Shown in pieces: positions 54,349 to 64,000 of a stretch of DNA of 64,000 nt (the stretch's first letter is position 1; each line of letters begins with the position of its first letter). The stretch is from Scylla paramamosain (lineage: Eukaryota; Arthropoda; Malacostraca; Decapoda; Portunidae). The DNA is taken from contig NC_087198.1 of the NCBI RefSeq assembly GCF_035594125.1, forward strand, positions 7,215,082-7,279,081, written 5' to 3'. Below the pieces are notes generated by a model, which had not been told where the DNA came from, did not search any database, and worked only from the letters and a program-made list of their open reading frames with translations. Position numbers and translations under genes: made by a program.

Positions 54349-57300
54349 TTTTTCTTTTTTTTTTTTTTCATGTAGGAAGGATAATGTCCAAGGGCAACAA
54401 AAATCTAATAAAAAAAAAAAAATGCCCAATGAAATGCCAGTCCCATAAAAGGGTCAAAGCAGTAGTCAAAAATTGGTGGATAAGTGTCTTGAAACCTCCC
54501 TCTTGAAGGAATTCAAGTCATAGGAAGGTGGAAATACAGAAGCAGGAAGGGAGTTCCAGAGTTTACCAGAGAAAGGGATGAATGATTGAGAATACTGGTT
54601 AACTCTTGCGTTAGAGAGGTGGACAGAATAGGGGTGAGAGAAAGAAGAAAGTCTTGTGCAGCGAGACCACGGAAGGAGGGGAGGCATGCAGTTAGCAAGA
54701 TCAGAAGAGCAGTTGGCATGAAAATAGCGGTAGAAGACAGCTAGATATGCAACATTGCGGCGGTGAGAGAGGGGGTGAAGACAGTCAGTTAGAGGAGAGG
54801 AGTTGATGAGACGAAAGGCTTTTGATTCCACCCTGTCTAGAAGAGCAGTATGAGTGGAACCCCCAGACACATGTGAAGCATACTCCATACATGGACGGAT
54901 AAGGCCCTTGTACAGAGTTAGCAGCTGGGGGGGGTGAGAAAAACTGGCGGAGACGTCTCAGAACACCTAACTTCATAGAAGCTGTTTTAGCTAGAGATGA
55001 GATGTGAAGTTTACAGCTCAGATCATAAGTAAAGGACAGACCGAGGATGTTCAGTGTAGATGAGGGGGACAGTTGAGTGTCAAGAAGAGGGGATAGTTGT
55101 CTGGAAGGTTGTGTCGAGTTGATAGATGGAGGAATTGAGTTTTAGAGGCATTGAACACAACCAAGTTTGCTCTGCCCCAATCAGAAATTTTAGAAAGATC
55201 AGAAGTCAGGCGTTCTGTGGCTTCCCTGCATGATATGTTTACCTCCTGAAGGGTTGGACGTCTATGAAAAGACGTGGAAAAGTGCAGGGTGGTATCATCA
55301 GCATAGGAGTGGATAGGACAAGAAGTTTGGTTTAGAAAATCATTAATAAATAATAAGAAGAGAGTGGGTGACAGGACAGAACCCTGAGGAACACCACTGT
55401 TAATAGATTTAGGAGAAGAACAGTGACCGTCTACCACAGCAGCAATAGAATGGTCAGAAAGGAAACTTGAGATAAAGTTTTAGAGAGAAGGATAGAAACC
55501 GTAAGAGGGTAATTTGGAAATCAAAGCTTTGTGCCAGACTCTATCAAAGGCTTTTGATATGTCCAAGGCAACAGCAAAAGTTTCACCAAAGTCTCTAAAA
55601 GAAGATCACCAAGACTCAGTAAGGAAAGCCAGAAGATCACCAGTAGAGCGGTGATCAAGATCAGATAGAAGGTTGTGAAGTGATAGATGTTTAAGAATCT
55701 TCCTGTTGAGGATAGATTCAAAAACTTTAGATAAGCAGGAAATTAAAGCAATAGGACGATAGTTTGAGGGATTAGAGCGGTCACCCTTTTTAGGAAGAGG
55801 TTGAATGTAGGCAAACTTCCAGCAAGAAGGAAAGGTAGATGTTGACAGACAGAGCTGAAAGAGTTTGACTAGGCAAGGTGCAAGCACGGAGGCACAGTTT
55901 CGGAGAACAATAGGAGGGACCCCATCAGGTCCATAAGCCTTCCGAGGGTTTAGACCAGCGAGGGCATGGAAAACATCATTACGAAGAATTTTAATACGTG
56001 GCATGAAGTAGTCAGAGGGTGGAGGAGAGGGAGGAACAAGCCCAGAATCGTCCAAGGTAGAGTTTTTAGCAAAGGTTTGAGCAAAGAGTTCAGAGTTAGA
56101 TGTGATAGCAGTGGTGCCATCTGGTTGAAGTAGAGGAGGAAAAGAAGAAGAAGCAAAGTTATTGGAGATATTTTTGGCTAGATGCCAGAAATCACGAGAG
56201 GAGTTAGATCTTGAAAGGTTTTGACATTTTCTGTTAATGAAGGAGTTTTTGGCTAGTTGGAGAACAGATTTCGCATGGTTCCGGGCAGAAATATAAAGTG
56301 CAAGAGATTCTGGTGATGGAAGGCTTAAGTACCTTTTGTGGGCCACCTCTCTATTATGTATAGCACGAGAACAAGCTGTGTTAAACCAAGGTTTAGAAGG
56401 TTTAGGACGAGAAAAAGAGTGAGGAATGTACGCCTCCATGCCAGACACTATCACCTCTGTTATGCGCTCAGCACACAAAGATGGGTCTCTGACATGGAAG
56501 CAGTAGTCATTCCAAGGAAAATCAGCAAAATACCTCCTCAGGTCCCCCCAACTAGCAGAGGCAAAACGCCAGAGGCACCTTCGCTTAGGGGTATCCTGAG
56601 GAGGGATTGGAGTGATAGGACAAGATAAAGATATGAGATTGTGATCGGAAGAACCCAACAGAGAAGAAAGGGTGACAGCATAAGCAGAAGGATTAGAGTT
56701 CAGGAAAAGGTCAAGAATGTTGGGCGTATCTCCAAGACAGTCAGAAATACGAGTAGGGTATTGCACCAATTGCTCTAAGTCATGGAGGATAGCAAAGTTG
56801 TAGGCTAGTTCACCAGGATGGTCAGTGAAGGGAGAGGAAAGCCAAAGCTGGTGGTGAACATTGAAGTATCCAAGAATGGAGATCTCTGCAAAAGGGAAGA
56901 GGGTCAGAATGTGCTCCAGTTTAGAAGTTAAGTAGTCAAAGAATTTCTTATAGTCAGAGGAGTTAGGAGAGAGGTATACAGCACAGATAAATTTAGTATG
57001 AGAATGACTCTGTAGTCGTAGCCAGATGGTGGAAAACTCGGAAGATTCAAGAGCGTGGGCACGAGAGCAGGTTAAGTCATTGCGGACATAAACGCAGCAT
57101 CCAGCTTTGGATCGAAAATGAGGATAGAGAAAGTAGGAGGGAACAGAAAAGGGGCTACTGTCAGTTGCCTCAGACACCTGAGTTTCAGTGAGGAAAAGAA
57201 GATGAGGTTTAGAAGAGGAGAGGTGGTGTTCTACAGATTGAAAATTAGATCTTAGACCGCGAATGTTGCAGAAGTTAATGAAGAAAAAGTTGAAGGGGGT

Positions 57301-57630
57301 GTCAAGACACTTAGGGTCGTCGACAGAAAGGCAGTCCGACCTGGAGACATTTATGGTCCCCTCCCCTGATGGGGACTCCGAGGCTGGTGTAGGAGTCGCC
57401 ATGATTTTAAAATTTTTGAGTGAAGGGTGTGTGTGTTATTAGGTGCTTGTAGTTTTGTGTGGAGGAAGAGAGTTGTCTTTAGAGGGCAGGCTGTGACTGC
57501 CCCCTTGTGTTGTGAGACATTAAGGGAAACGTTCAGTGAGGTCACAGCTGGGTTTAGTGATAAGTTCACAGCACCCCCTGAACAGTGCTTTAGACCTCAC
57601 TGGGAGTAATTATCGTTTCGTCAGGTGTCT
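54349..57630 (-). mobile_element. LINE family 1, copy C, near full length
   Basis: Minus strand, about 3.28 kb, from a poly(A) end at 54349 to the 5' end at CAGGTGTCT (57630). It has a 5' leader of about 230 bp, then a single long coding region for endonuclease and reverse transcriptase. No separate ORF1 is visible. The reading frame is broken near 55640 by a small deletion that changes the sequence after [12 protein letters not shown], and again downstream. Its [13 protein letters not shown] block keeps the usual glutamine (near 55385). Confidence 0.92.
55606..57402 (-). pseudogene. LINE ORF2 5' part: endonuclease and start of reverse transcriptase
   Basis: 598 codons from ATG 57402. APE-type endonuclease motifs: NFCNIRGL (Asn), LFLTETQV (Glu), the GYFNVHHQ block, where copies A and D have GDFNVHHQ, and SDHNLISLS (Asp-His). 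The linker contains [21 protein letters not shown], then [11 protein letters not shown] and [21 protein letters not shown]. It ends at the frameshift before the catalytic AFDRVWH and YADDT blocks, which lie downstream in other frames. Both the Asp-to-Tyr change in the endonuclease and the frameshift make it inactive. Confidence 0.9.
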
Positions 57631-58372
57631 ACTGTGGCTAGGTGAGGATAGGTGTGTTTCTGTGTGGTTTGGTGTGATCAGAGTTTAGGTGACTTAGGTG
57701 ATGTTAGGTGTGGTTAGGTGAGACATTTCTGCTTAGGTGAGATTTGGTATTGTTAGAAGAGGTTGGGTAAAGTTATTTGAGGTTAGATGTAGTCAAGTGA
57801 GGTTATGTAAGGTTAGTTGTCCTTAGGTATGTTTAAGTGATGTTAAGGTTATTTGTGAGTATGTGTTGTCAGGGGAGGTTATATAAGCTTAGCTGTGGTT
57901 AAGTGAGATTAGCTTAGGTTAGGAAACATAAGGTGATGTCAGATGAGGTTAAGTGAGGCTAGGTGAGGTTAGGTGTGGAAAGGTGTGGTTAGGTGAGGTT
58001 ATTTGAAGGTCAGTGAGGTTAGGTGATCTTACTTGAGGTTACATTAGGTTAGATGTGCTAATGTGAGGTTAGATGAGGTTAGGTGTGCTTATGTTAGTTT
58101 AGGTGATGTTAGGTGAGGTTAGTTGAGGTTAGGTGTGCTAAAGTGTGGTTTGGTGAGGTTAGGTGATATGAGGTGTGCTTAAGTGAGATAGTTTAGATGT
58201 AAGTGAGTTAGTTAGTTAGTTAGCAGTAAGTGAGTTAGTTGATATTCGGTGAGGATCGGTGTATTTAGGCAAGGTTAAGTGATGTTAGTTTCCTTAAGGA
58301 AGGTTAGGGAAAGCTAGATGAGGTTTGGTGTCATTAAGAAAGGTTACATAAGACTATTTGAGGTTATGTGTG
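57631..58372 (+). repeat. TTAGGTGAGG satellite (block 5)
   Basis: Satellite between LINE copies C and D. 57670-57937 is nearly the same as 53715-53985 (shared TTTGGTGTGATCAGAGTTTAGG, GAGACATTTCTGCTTAG and GTGTTGTCAGGGGAGG). It therefore belongs to the same duplication as block 4. A GTTAGTTAGTTAGTTAG run lies near 58205. Confidence 0.9.
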
Positions 58373-58479
58373 TTTTTTTTTTTTTTTATGTAGGAAGGAT
58401 ACTGGCCAAGGGCAACAAAAATCTAATAAAAAAAAATGCCCACTGAAATGCCAGTCCCTTAAAAGGGTCAAAGCAGTGG

Positions 58480-60771
58480 TCAAAAATTGGTGGATAAGTG
58501 TCTTGAAACCTCCCTCTTGAAGGAATTCAAGTCATAGGAAGGTGGAAATACAGAAGCAGGCAAGGAGTTCCAGAGTTTACCAGAAAAAGGGATGAATGAT
58601 TGAGAATACTGGTTAACTCTTGTGTTAGAGAGGTGGACAGAATAGGGGTGAGAGAAAGAAGAAAGTCTTGTGCAGCGAGGCCGTAGAAGGAGGGGAGGCA
58701 TGCAGTTAGCAAGATCAGAAGAGCAGTTGGCATGAAAATAGCGGTAGAAGACAGCTAGATATGCAACATTGCGGCGGTGAGAGAGGGGCTGAAGACAGTC
58801 AGTTAGAGGAGAGGAGTTGATGAGACGAAAAGCTTTTGATTCCACCCTGTCTAGAAGAGCAGTATGAGTGGAACCCCCCCAGACATGTGAAGCATACTCC
58901 ATACATGGACGGATAAGGCCCTTGTACAGAGTTAGCAGCTGGGGGGGTGAGAAAAACTGGCGGAGACGTCTCAGAACACCTAACTTCATAGAAGCTGTTT
59001 TAGCTAAAGATGAGATGTGAAGTTTCCAGTTCAGATTATAAGTAAAGGACAGACCGAGGATGTTCAGTGTAGAAGACGGGGACAGTTGAGTGTCATTGAA
59101 GAAGAGGGGATAGTTGTCTGGAAGATTGTGTCGAGTTGATAGATGGAGGAATTGAGTTTTTGAGGCATTGAACAATACCAAGTTTGCCCTGCCCCAATCA
59201 GAAATTTTAGAAAGATCAGAAGTCAGGCGTTCTGAGGCTTCCCTGCATGATATGTTTACCTCCTGAAGGGTTGGACGTCTATGAAAAGACGTGGAAAAGT
59301 GCAGGGTGGTATCATCAGCATAGGAGTGGATAGGACAAGAAGTTTGATTTAGAAGATCATTAATGAATAATAAGAAGAGAGTGGGTGACAGGACAGAACC
59401 CTCAGGAACACCACTGTTAATAGATTTAGGAGAAGAACAGTGACCGTCTACCACAGCAGCAATAGAACGGTCAGAAAGGAAACTTGAGATGAAGTTACAG
59501 AGAGAAGAATAGAAACCGTAGGAGGGTAGTTTGGAAATCAAAGCTTTGTGCCAGACTCTATCAAAAGCTTTTGATATGTCCAAGGCAACAGCAAAAGTTT
59601 CACCAAAGTCTCTAAAAGAGGATGACCAAGACTCAGTAAGGAAAGCCAGAAGATCACCAGTAGAGCGGCCTTGACGGAACCCATACTGGCGATCAGATAG
59701 AAAGTTGTGAAGTGATAGATGTTTAAGAATCTTCCTGTTGAGGATAGATTCAAAAACTTTAGATAAGCAGGAAATTAAAGCAATAGGACGGTAGTTTGAG
59801 GGATTAGAGCGGTCACCCTTTTTAGGAACAGGTTGAATGTAGGCAAACTTCCAGCAAGAAGGAAAGGTAGATGCTGACAGACAGAGCTGAAAGAATTTGA
59901 CTAGACAAGATGCAAGCACGGAGGCACAGTTTCGGAGAACAATAGGAGGGACCCCATCAGGTCCATAAGCCTTCCGAGGGTTTAGGCCAGCGAGGGCATG
60001 GAAGACATCATTACGAAGAATTTTAATACGTGGCATGAAGTAGTCAGAGGGTGGAGGAGAGGGAGGAACAAGCCCAGAATCGTCCAAGGTAGAGTTTTTA
60101 GCAAAGGTTTGAGCAAAGAGTTCAGCTTTAGAAATAGATGTGATAGCAGTGGTGCCATCTGGTTGAAGTAGAGGAGGGAAAGAAGAAGAAGCAAAGTTAT
60201 TGGAGATATTTTTGGCTAGATGCCAGAAATCACGAGGGGAGTTAGATCTTGAAAGGTTTTGACATTTTCTGTTAATGAAGGAGTTTTTGGCTAGTTGGAG
60301 AACAGACTTGGCATGGTTCCGGGCAGAAATATAAAGTGCATGAGATTCTGGTGAAGGAAGGCTTAAGTACCTTTTGTGGGCCACCTCTCTATCATGTATA
60401 GCACGAGAACAAGCTGTGTTAAACCAAGGTTTAGAAGGTTTAGGACGAGAAAAAGAGTGAGGAATGTACGCCTCCATGCCAGACACTATCACCTCTGTTA
60501 TGCGCTCAGCACACAAAGACGGGTCTCTGACACGAAAGCAGTAGTCATTCCAAGGAAAATCAGCAAAATACCTCCTGAGGTCCCTCCAACTAGCAGAGGC
60601 AAAACGCCAGAGGCACCTTCGCTTAGGGGGATCCTGAGGAGGGATTGGAGTGATAGGACAAGATAAAGATATGAGATTGTGATCGGAGGAGCCCAAAGGA
60701 GAAGAAAGGGTGACAGCATAAGCAGAAGGATTAGAGGTCAGGAAGGTCAAGAATGTTGGGCGTATCTCCAA
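58480..60771 (-). CDS. LINE reverse transcriptase, longest open frame of the family (763 codons)
   Basis: Copies the LINE RNA at the insertion site. From the end of the endonuclease (SDHNLISLS) through the linker, then reverse transcriptase blocks [52 protein letters not shown] (first Asp), [25 protein letters not shown] (catalytic Asp-Asp, about 59308-59322), and a C-terminal region ending [19 protein letters not shown]. All catalytic aspartates remain. The Gln of the conserved GVPQGS block is Glu here, unlike copy C. There is no proper start, since the true ORF begins in the endonuclease. It is jockey/CR1/L2-like by motif pattern. Confidence 0.88.
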   Translation of the reverse strand: MEIRPTFLTFLTSNPSAYAVTLSSPLGSSDHNLISLSCPITPIPPQDPPKRRCLWRFASASWRDLRRYFADFPWNDYCFRVRDPSLCAERITEVIVSGMEAYIPHSFSRPKPSKPWFNTACSRAIHDREVAHKRYLSLPSPESHALYISARNHAKSVLQLAKNSFINRKCQNLSRSNSPRDFWHLAKNISNNFASSSFPPLLQPDGTTAITSISKAELFAQTFAKNSTLDDSGLVPPSPPPSDYFMPRIKILRNDVFHALAGLNPRKAYGPDGVPPIVLRNCASVLASCLVKFFQLCLSASTFPSCWKFAYIQPVPKKGDRSNPSNYRPIALISCLSKVFESILNRKILKHLSLHNFLSDRQYGFRQGRSTGDLLAFLTESWSSSFRDFGETFAVALDISKAFDRVWHKALISKLPSYGFYSSLCNFISSFLSDRSIAAVVDGHCSSPKSINSGVPEGSVLSPTLFLLFINDLLNQTSCPIHSYADDTTLHFSTSFHRRPTLQEVNISCREASERLTSDLSKISDWGRANLVLFNASKTQFLHLSTRHNLPDNYPLFFNDTQLSPSSTLNILGLSFTYNLNWKLHISSLAKTASMKLGVLRRLRQFFSPPQLLTLYKGLIRPCMEYASHVWGGSTHTALLDRVESKAFRLINSSPLTDCLQPLSHRRNVAYLAVFYRYFHANCSSDLANCMPPLLLRPRCTRLSSFSHPYSVHLSNTRVNQYSQSFIPFSGKLWNSLPASVFPPSYDLNSFKREVSRHLSTNF

Positions 60772-61752
60772 GACGGTCAGGAATACGAGTAGGGTGTTGC
60801 ACCAATTGCTCTAGGTCATGGAGGATAACAAAGTTGTAGGCTAGTTCACCAGGATGGTCAGTGAAGGGAGAGGAAAGCCAAAGCTGGTGGTGAACATTGA
60901 AGTCTCCAAGAATGGAGATCTCTGCAAAAGGGAAGAGGGTCAGAATGTGCTCCACTTTGGAAGTTAAGTAGTCAAAGAATTTCTTATAGTCAGAGGAGTT
61001 AGGAGAGAGGTATACAGCACAAATAAATTTAGTATGAGAATGACTCTGTAGTCGTAGCCAGATGGTGGAAAACTCGGAAGATTCAAGAGCGTGGGCACGA
61101 GAGCAGGTTAAGTCATTGCGCACGTAAACGCAGCATCCAGCTTTGGATCGAAAATGAGGATAGAGAAAGTAGGAAGGAACAGAAAAGGGGTTACTGTCAG
61201 TAGCCAGATGGTGGAAAACTCGGAAGATTCAAGAGCGTGGGCACGAGAGCAGGTTAAGTCATTGCGGACATAAACGCAGCATCCAGCTTTGGATCGAAAA
61301 TGAGGATAGAGAAAGTAGGAGGGAACAGAAAAGGGGCTACTGTCAATTGCCTCAGACACCTGAGTTTCAGTGAGGAAAAGAAGATGAGGTTTAGAAGAGG
61401 AGAGGTGGTGTTCTACAGATTGAAAATTAGATCTTAGACCGCGAATGTTGCAGAAGTTAATGAAGAAAAAGTTGAGGGGGGTGTCAAGACACTTAGGGTC
61501 GTCGACGGAAAGGCAGTCCGACCTGGGGACATTTATGGTCCCCTCCCCAGATGGGGACTCCAAGGCTGGTGTAGGAGTCGCCATGATTTTAAAATTTTTG
61601 GAGTGAAGGGTGTGTGTGTTATTAGGTGCTTGTAGTTTTGTGTGGAGGAAGAGAGTTGTCTTTAGAGGGCAGGCTGTGACTACCCCCTTGTGTTGTGAGA
61701 CACAAAGGGAAACGTTCAGTGAAGTCACAGCTGGGTTTAATGATAAGTTCAC
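60731..61752 (-). pseudogene. LINE endonuclease region of copy D, broken
   Basis: Two frames cover the endonuclease. From 61752: leader plus [24 protein letters not shown]. From 61123: VYLSSPNSSDY-like [26 protein letters not shown] and NILDL. The 146 bp duplication shifts the frame between them, and the 2-base deletion near 60745 separates them from the reverse transcriptase frame. Confidence 0.85.
61056..61347. repeat. 146 bp tandem duplication inside LINE copy D
   Basis: GTAGCCAGATGGTGGAAAAC starts both units (61054 and 61200). The second unit differs by a few bases (GCGGACATAAACG instead of GCGCACGTAAACG). The second unit is closer to copy C. Confidence 0.9.
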
Positions 61753-61813
61753 AGCACCCCCTGAACAGTGCTTTAGACCTCACTGGGAGTAATTATCGTT
61801 TCGGCAGGTGTCT

Positions 61814-64000
61814 AGGTGATGCTAGGTGTGGCTGTTTGAGGAAAGTTTTTTTTTTAGTTGTGGTTAGCAAAGGTTAGATGAGATTATGTGAGGTTACATA
61901 ATCTTTTTTGTTTTGGTGAGATTAGGTGTCAATATATAAGGATAGTTGAGGTGAGGTGGAGGTTAAATTAGGTTAGGTGAGGTTAGCTGAGTTTAGTTGA
62001 TTTTAGGTGAGGTTAGGTGATGTTAGGTATGTTAAAGTGAGGTTAGGTGACGTTAAGTATGGTCAGGTGTTGATAGGTCAAGTTATATAATGTTAGGTAA
62101 AGTTAGGTGAGGGAAAGTAAGGTTTTGTGAGGCTATGTCATGTTAAATGTCGTTAAATGGGATTAGGTGTAGATAGGCGAGGTTAGACGAGGTTATCTGA
62201 AGTTAGGCGATGTTATGGTAGGTAAGGTATTTTTAGGGGACGTTAAGTGAGGTCAGGTGTGGTTATTTGTGATTAGATGAGGTTAGATGAGTTTAGGTGT
62301 CATTAGGTGAAGTTAAGGACTTAGGTGATGTCAGGTTAAGTTAAGTGAGGTTAGTATATTTTATATGAGGTTAAATGTGGTTACATGACAATAGTCGAGG
62401 TTATTTGTGTCTAGTTGATGTTAGGTGTGCTTAGGTTGAAATTGGGTGATGTTAAGTGAGGTTAGAAGAGGTTAGGTGAGGTTAGGTTTGGTTAGCTATG
62501 TATAAGAGAGGTTATGTCGGGTTATAGGAGGTTAGGTGTGGTTAGGTGTGGTTAGTTGATGTTAGGTGTGGTTTGGAGTAGTTAGCTGAGGTTAGGTGAG
62601 GTTACACGTGGTTAGGAGATGTTGGGTGAGGTTAGGTGATGTTAGGTGAGCTTAGGAGTTCTTATGTTGGGTTAAGTGAGGTTAGTTGTGTTTAGGTGAG
62701 GTTAGGTGAGGTTCAGTGTGGTTAGGTAAGTTTATGTGACATTATGTATGTTTAGTTGGTGATAGGTAAAGTTAGGTGAGGTTCAGTGTGGTTAGGTGAG
62801 GTTAGGTGACCTTATGTATGGTTAGTTGATGATGGGTGAGGTTAGGTGTTGTTAGATAAGGTTAGGTGAGTAAGTTAGTTAAGTAAGGTTAAGTAAAGGT
62901 TGAATGAGGATAGCTGTGGTGAGGTAAGTTTTGGTGGTGTTGGGTATAGTTAGGTGAGGTTTTCTGGGGTTTAAGTGAGGTTAGGTATGGTTATGGTAGG
63001 TTACATTAGTTTAGGTGAGGTTATGTGAAGTTAGGTGAGGTTAGGTATGGTTAGGTAAGGTTAGTTGAGGTTATGTGAGGTTAGATGTGATTAAATGAAG
63101 TTAGTTATGGATATGTGAGGTTAGGAGAAGGTATGTGAGGTTAGGTGAGGTTGTGTGAGGTTAGGTGTGATCAGGTGAGGATATGTTAGATTAGGTAAGG
63201 TTAGGTGATGTTCCATGTCCTTAGGTGAGGTTAAGTGAGATTATGAGTGGTTAGTTGTGGATTGTTGAAGTTAGATGAGGTTAGGTATGGTTAGGTCAAG
63301 TTAAGTGAGGTTAAGTAAGGGAAGGTGAGGTTAAGTGAGGTTAGATGATATTACCTGATGTTAGGATAGGTAAGGTGAGGGTATGTCATGTTATGTCAGG
63401 TTACTTAGGTTAGAAGAGGTTAGGTGAGGTTAAGTGTAGTTTTCGTGATATTAGATGATGTTAGGTGTGGTTAGTAAGGTTAGGTAAAGTTAGGTGAATT
63501 AGGTGATGTTACATGAGGTTAGGAGAGGGTAAGAAAGGTTAGGTTAGGTTAGGTGTTGTTAAGTGATGTTAGAGTTATGTGAATTTAGGTGAAGTTAGGT
63601 GAAATAAGATGTGCTTAAGTGAGATTTGGTGAGGTTAGGAGAGGCTAGGTAAGGTTAGGTGAGATTAGATGTGGTTAAGAGAGGTTAGGTGAGGTTAGGT
63701 GAGGTTAAGTGTATTTAGGTGTTGTTAGTTGAGAATATGTGTGTTTAGTTAAGATTAGGTGAGGTTACATGTAGTTAGGTGAAGATAGGTGAAGTTAAAA
63801 GATATAAGGGAAAGTTAGGAGAGGTTATGTGAGGTCAGATGTGGTTAGGAGAGTTTAGGTGAAGTTAGGTAAGTTTAGTTGAGGTTAGGTGAGATTAAGT
63901 GTGATTAATTGAAGTTAGGTGAGGTTAGGTGTGGTTAGGTGTTGTTAACTGAGATTAGGTGAGGTTAGGTAAAGTTAAATGAGGCTAGGAGAGGTTAGGT
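61814..64000 (+). repeat. TTAGGTGAGG satellite (block 6)
   Basis: Decamer array running off the right edge of the window. No gene. Confidence 0.95.

Larger units (their letters stand above)
58373..61813 (-). mobile_element. LINE family 1, copy D, near full length
   Basis: Minus strand, about 3.44 kb, from a poly(A) end at 58373 to the 5' end at 61813. It carries an intact-looking reverse transcriptase/C-terminal frame, but the endonuclease part is broken by a 2-base deletion near 60745 (AGGAAGG where copy C has AGGAAAAGG) and by a 146 bp tandem duplication (61056-61201 repeated at 61202-61347). The 5' leader and first codons (61752-61590 region) match copy C closely. Confidence 0.92.

Noticed and set aside
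54349..61813. Strict TRAS/SART-type site-specific insertion into TTAGG
   Set aside because: Copies A, C and D all lie on the minus strand while the satellite strand differs around them, and the junction bases do not share one decamer phase.

Overview
The window looks like nuclear DNA of an arthropod, most likely a decapod crustacean. The support is long arrays of a decamer built from the arthropod telomere-like pentamer TTAGG, very long dinucleotide tracts, several decayed copies of a jockey/CR1/L2-type LINE, and a complete Maverick/Polinton DNA transposon with eukaryotic introns and AATAAA signals. No ordinary single-copy host gene could be identified with confidence. The species call is inference.

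Layout. 1-820 is a tandem repeat of about 250 bp. 820-4850 is low-complexity DNA with long TC, GT, AT, AC and GA tracts, one dispersed-repeat remnant, and a broken C2H2 zinc-finger-like coding fragment (3.78-4.38 kb). 4937-6090 is a satellite with a 103 bp period and about 11 units. 6091-20173 is about 14 kb of degenerate TTAGGTGAGG satellite, including one perfect (TTAGG)8 block. 20174-22460 is an (AAT)/(AAG) tract followed by a decayed LINE on the minus strand. 22.6-28.3 kb holds three damaged copies of a second LINE family, with the satellite in reversed (CCTAA) orientation between them. 28.3-29.47 kb is TTAGG-type satellite again.

29617-45618 is a 16,002 bp Polinton flanked by a 6 bp target-site duplication (CTCCGT). 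It has terminal inverted repeats of about 1.3 kb that begin AGTAGTT. All genes are on the plus strand. In order: a structural (candidate penton/minor capsid) protein; DNA polymerase B with a spliced zinc-finger leader; an A32-type packaging ATPase; a chromodomain integrase; two small conserved Polinton proteins; a macrodomain-like protein; a small basic virion-like protein; a double-jelly-roll major capsid candidate; an adenain-like cysteine protease; and a spliced proline-rich acidic/basic protein. Polymerase, integrase, ATPase, capsid and protease genes are all open, so the element looks recent. Polymerase and integrase would handle replication and insertion. Capsid, ATPase and protease would handle virion assembly, packaging and maturation.

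The Polinton sits in a roughly 0.87 kb non-satellite island. Satellite resumes at 46.34 kb and runs to the end. It is interrupted by a 180 bp LINE 3' end (52591-52770) and two nearly full-length LINE copies (54349-57630 and 58373-61813). The satellite here also contains larger duplications, one of which provides an empty-site/filled-site pair for the 180 bp insertion.

All reading was by eye. Family names rest on motifs and remembered family patterns, not on searches.
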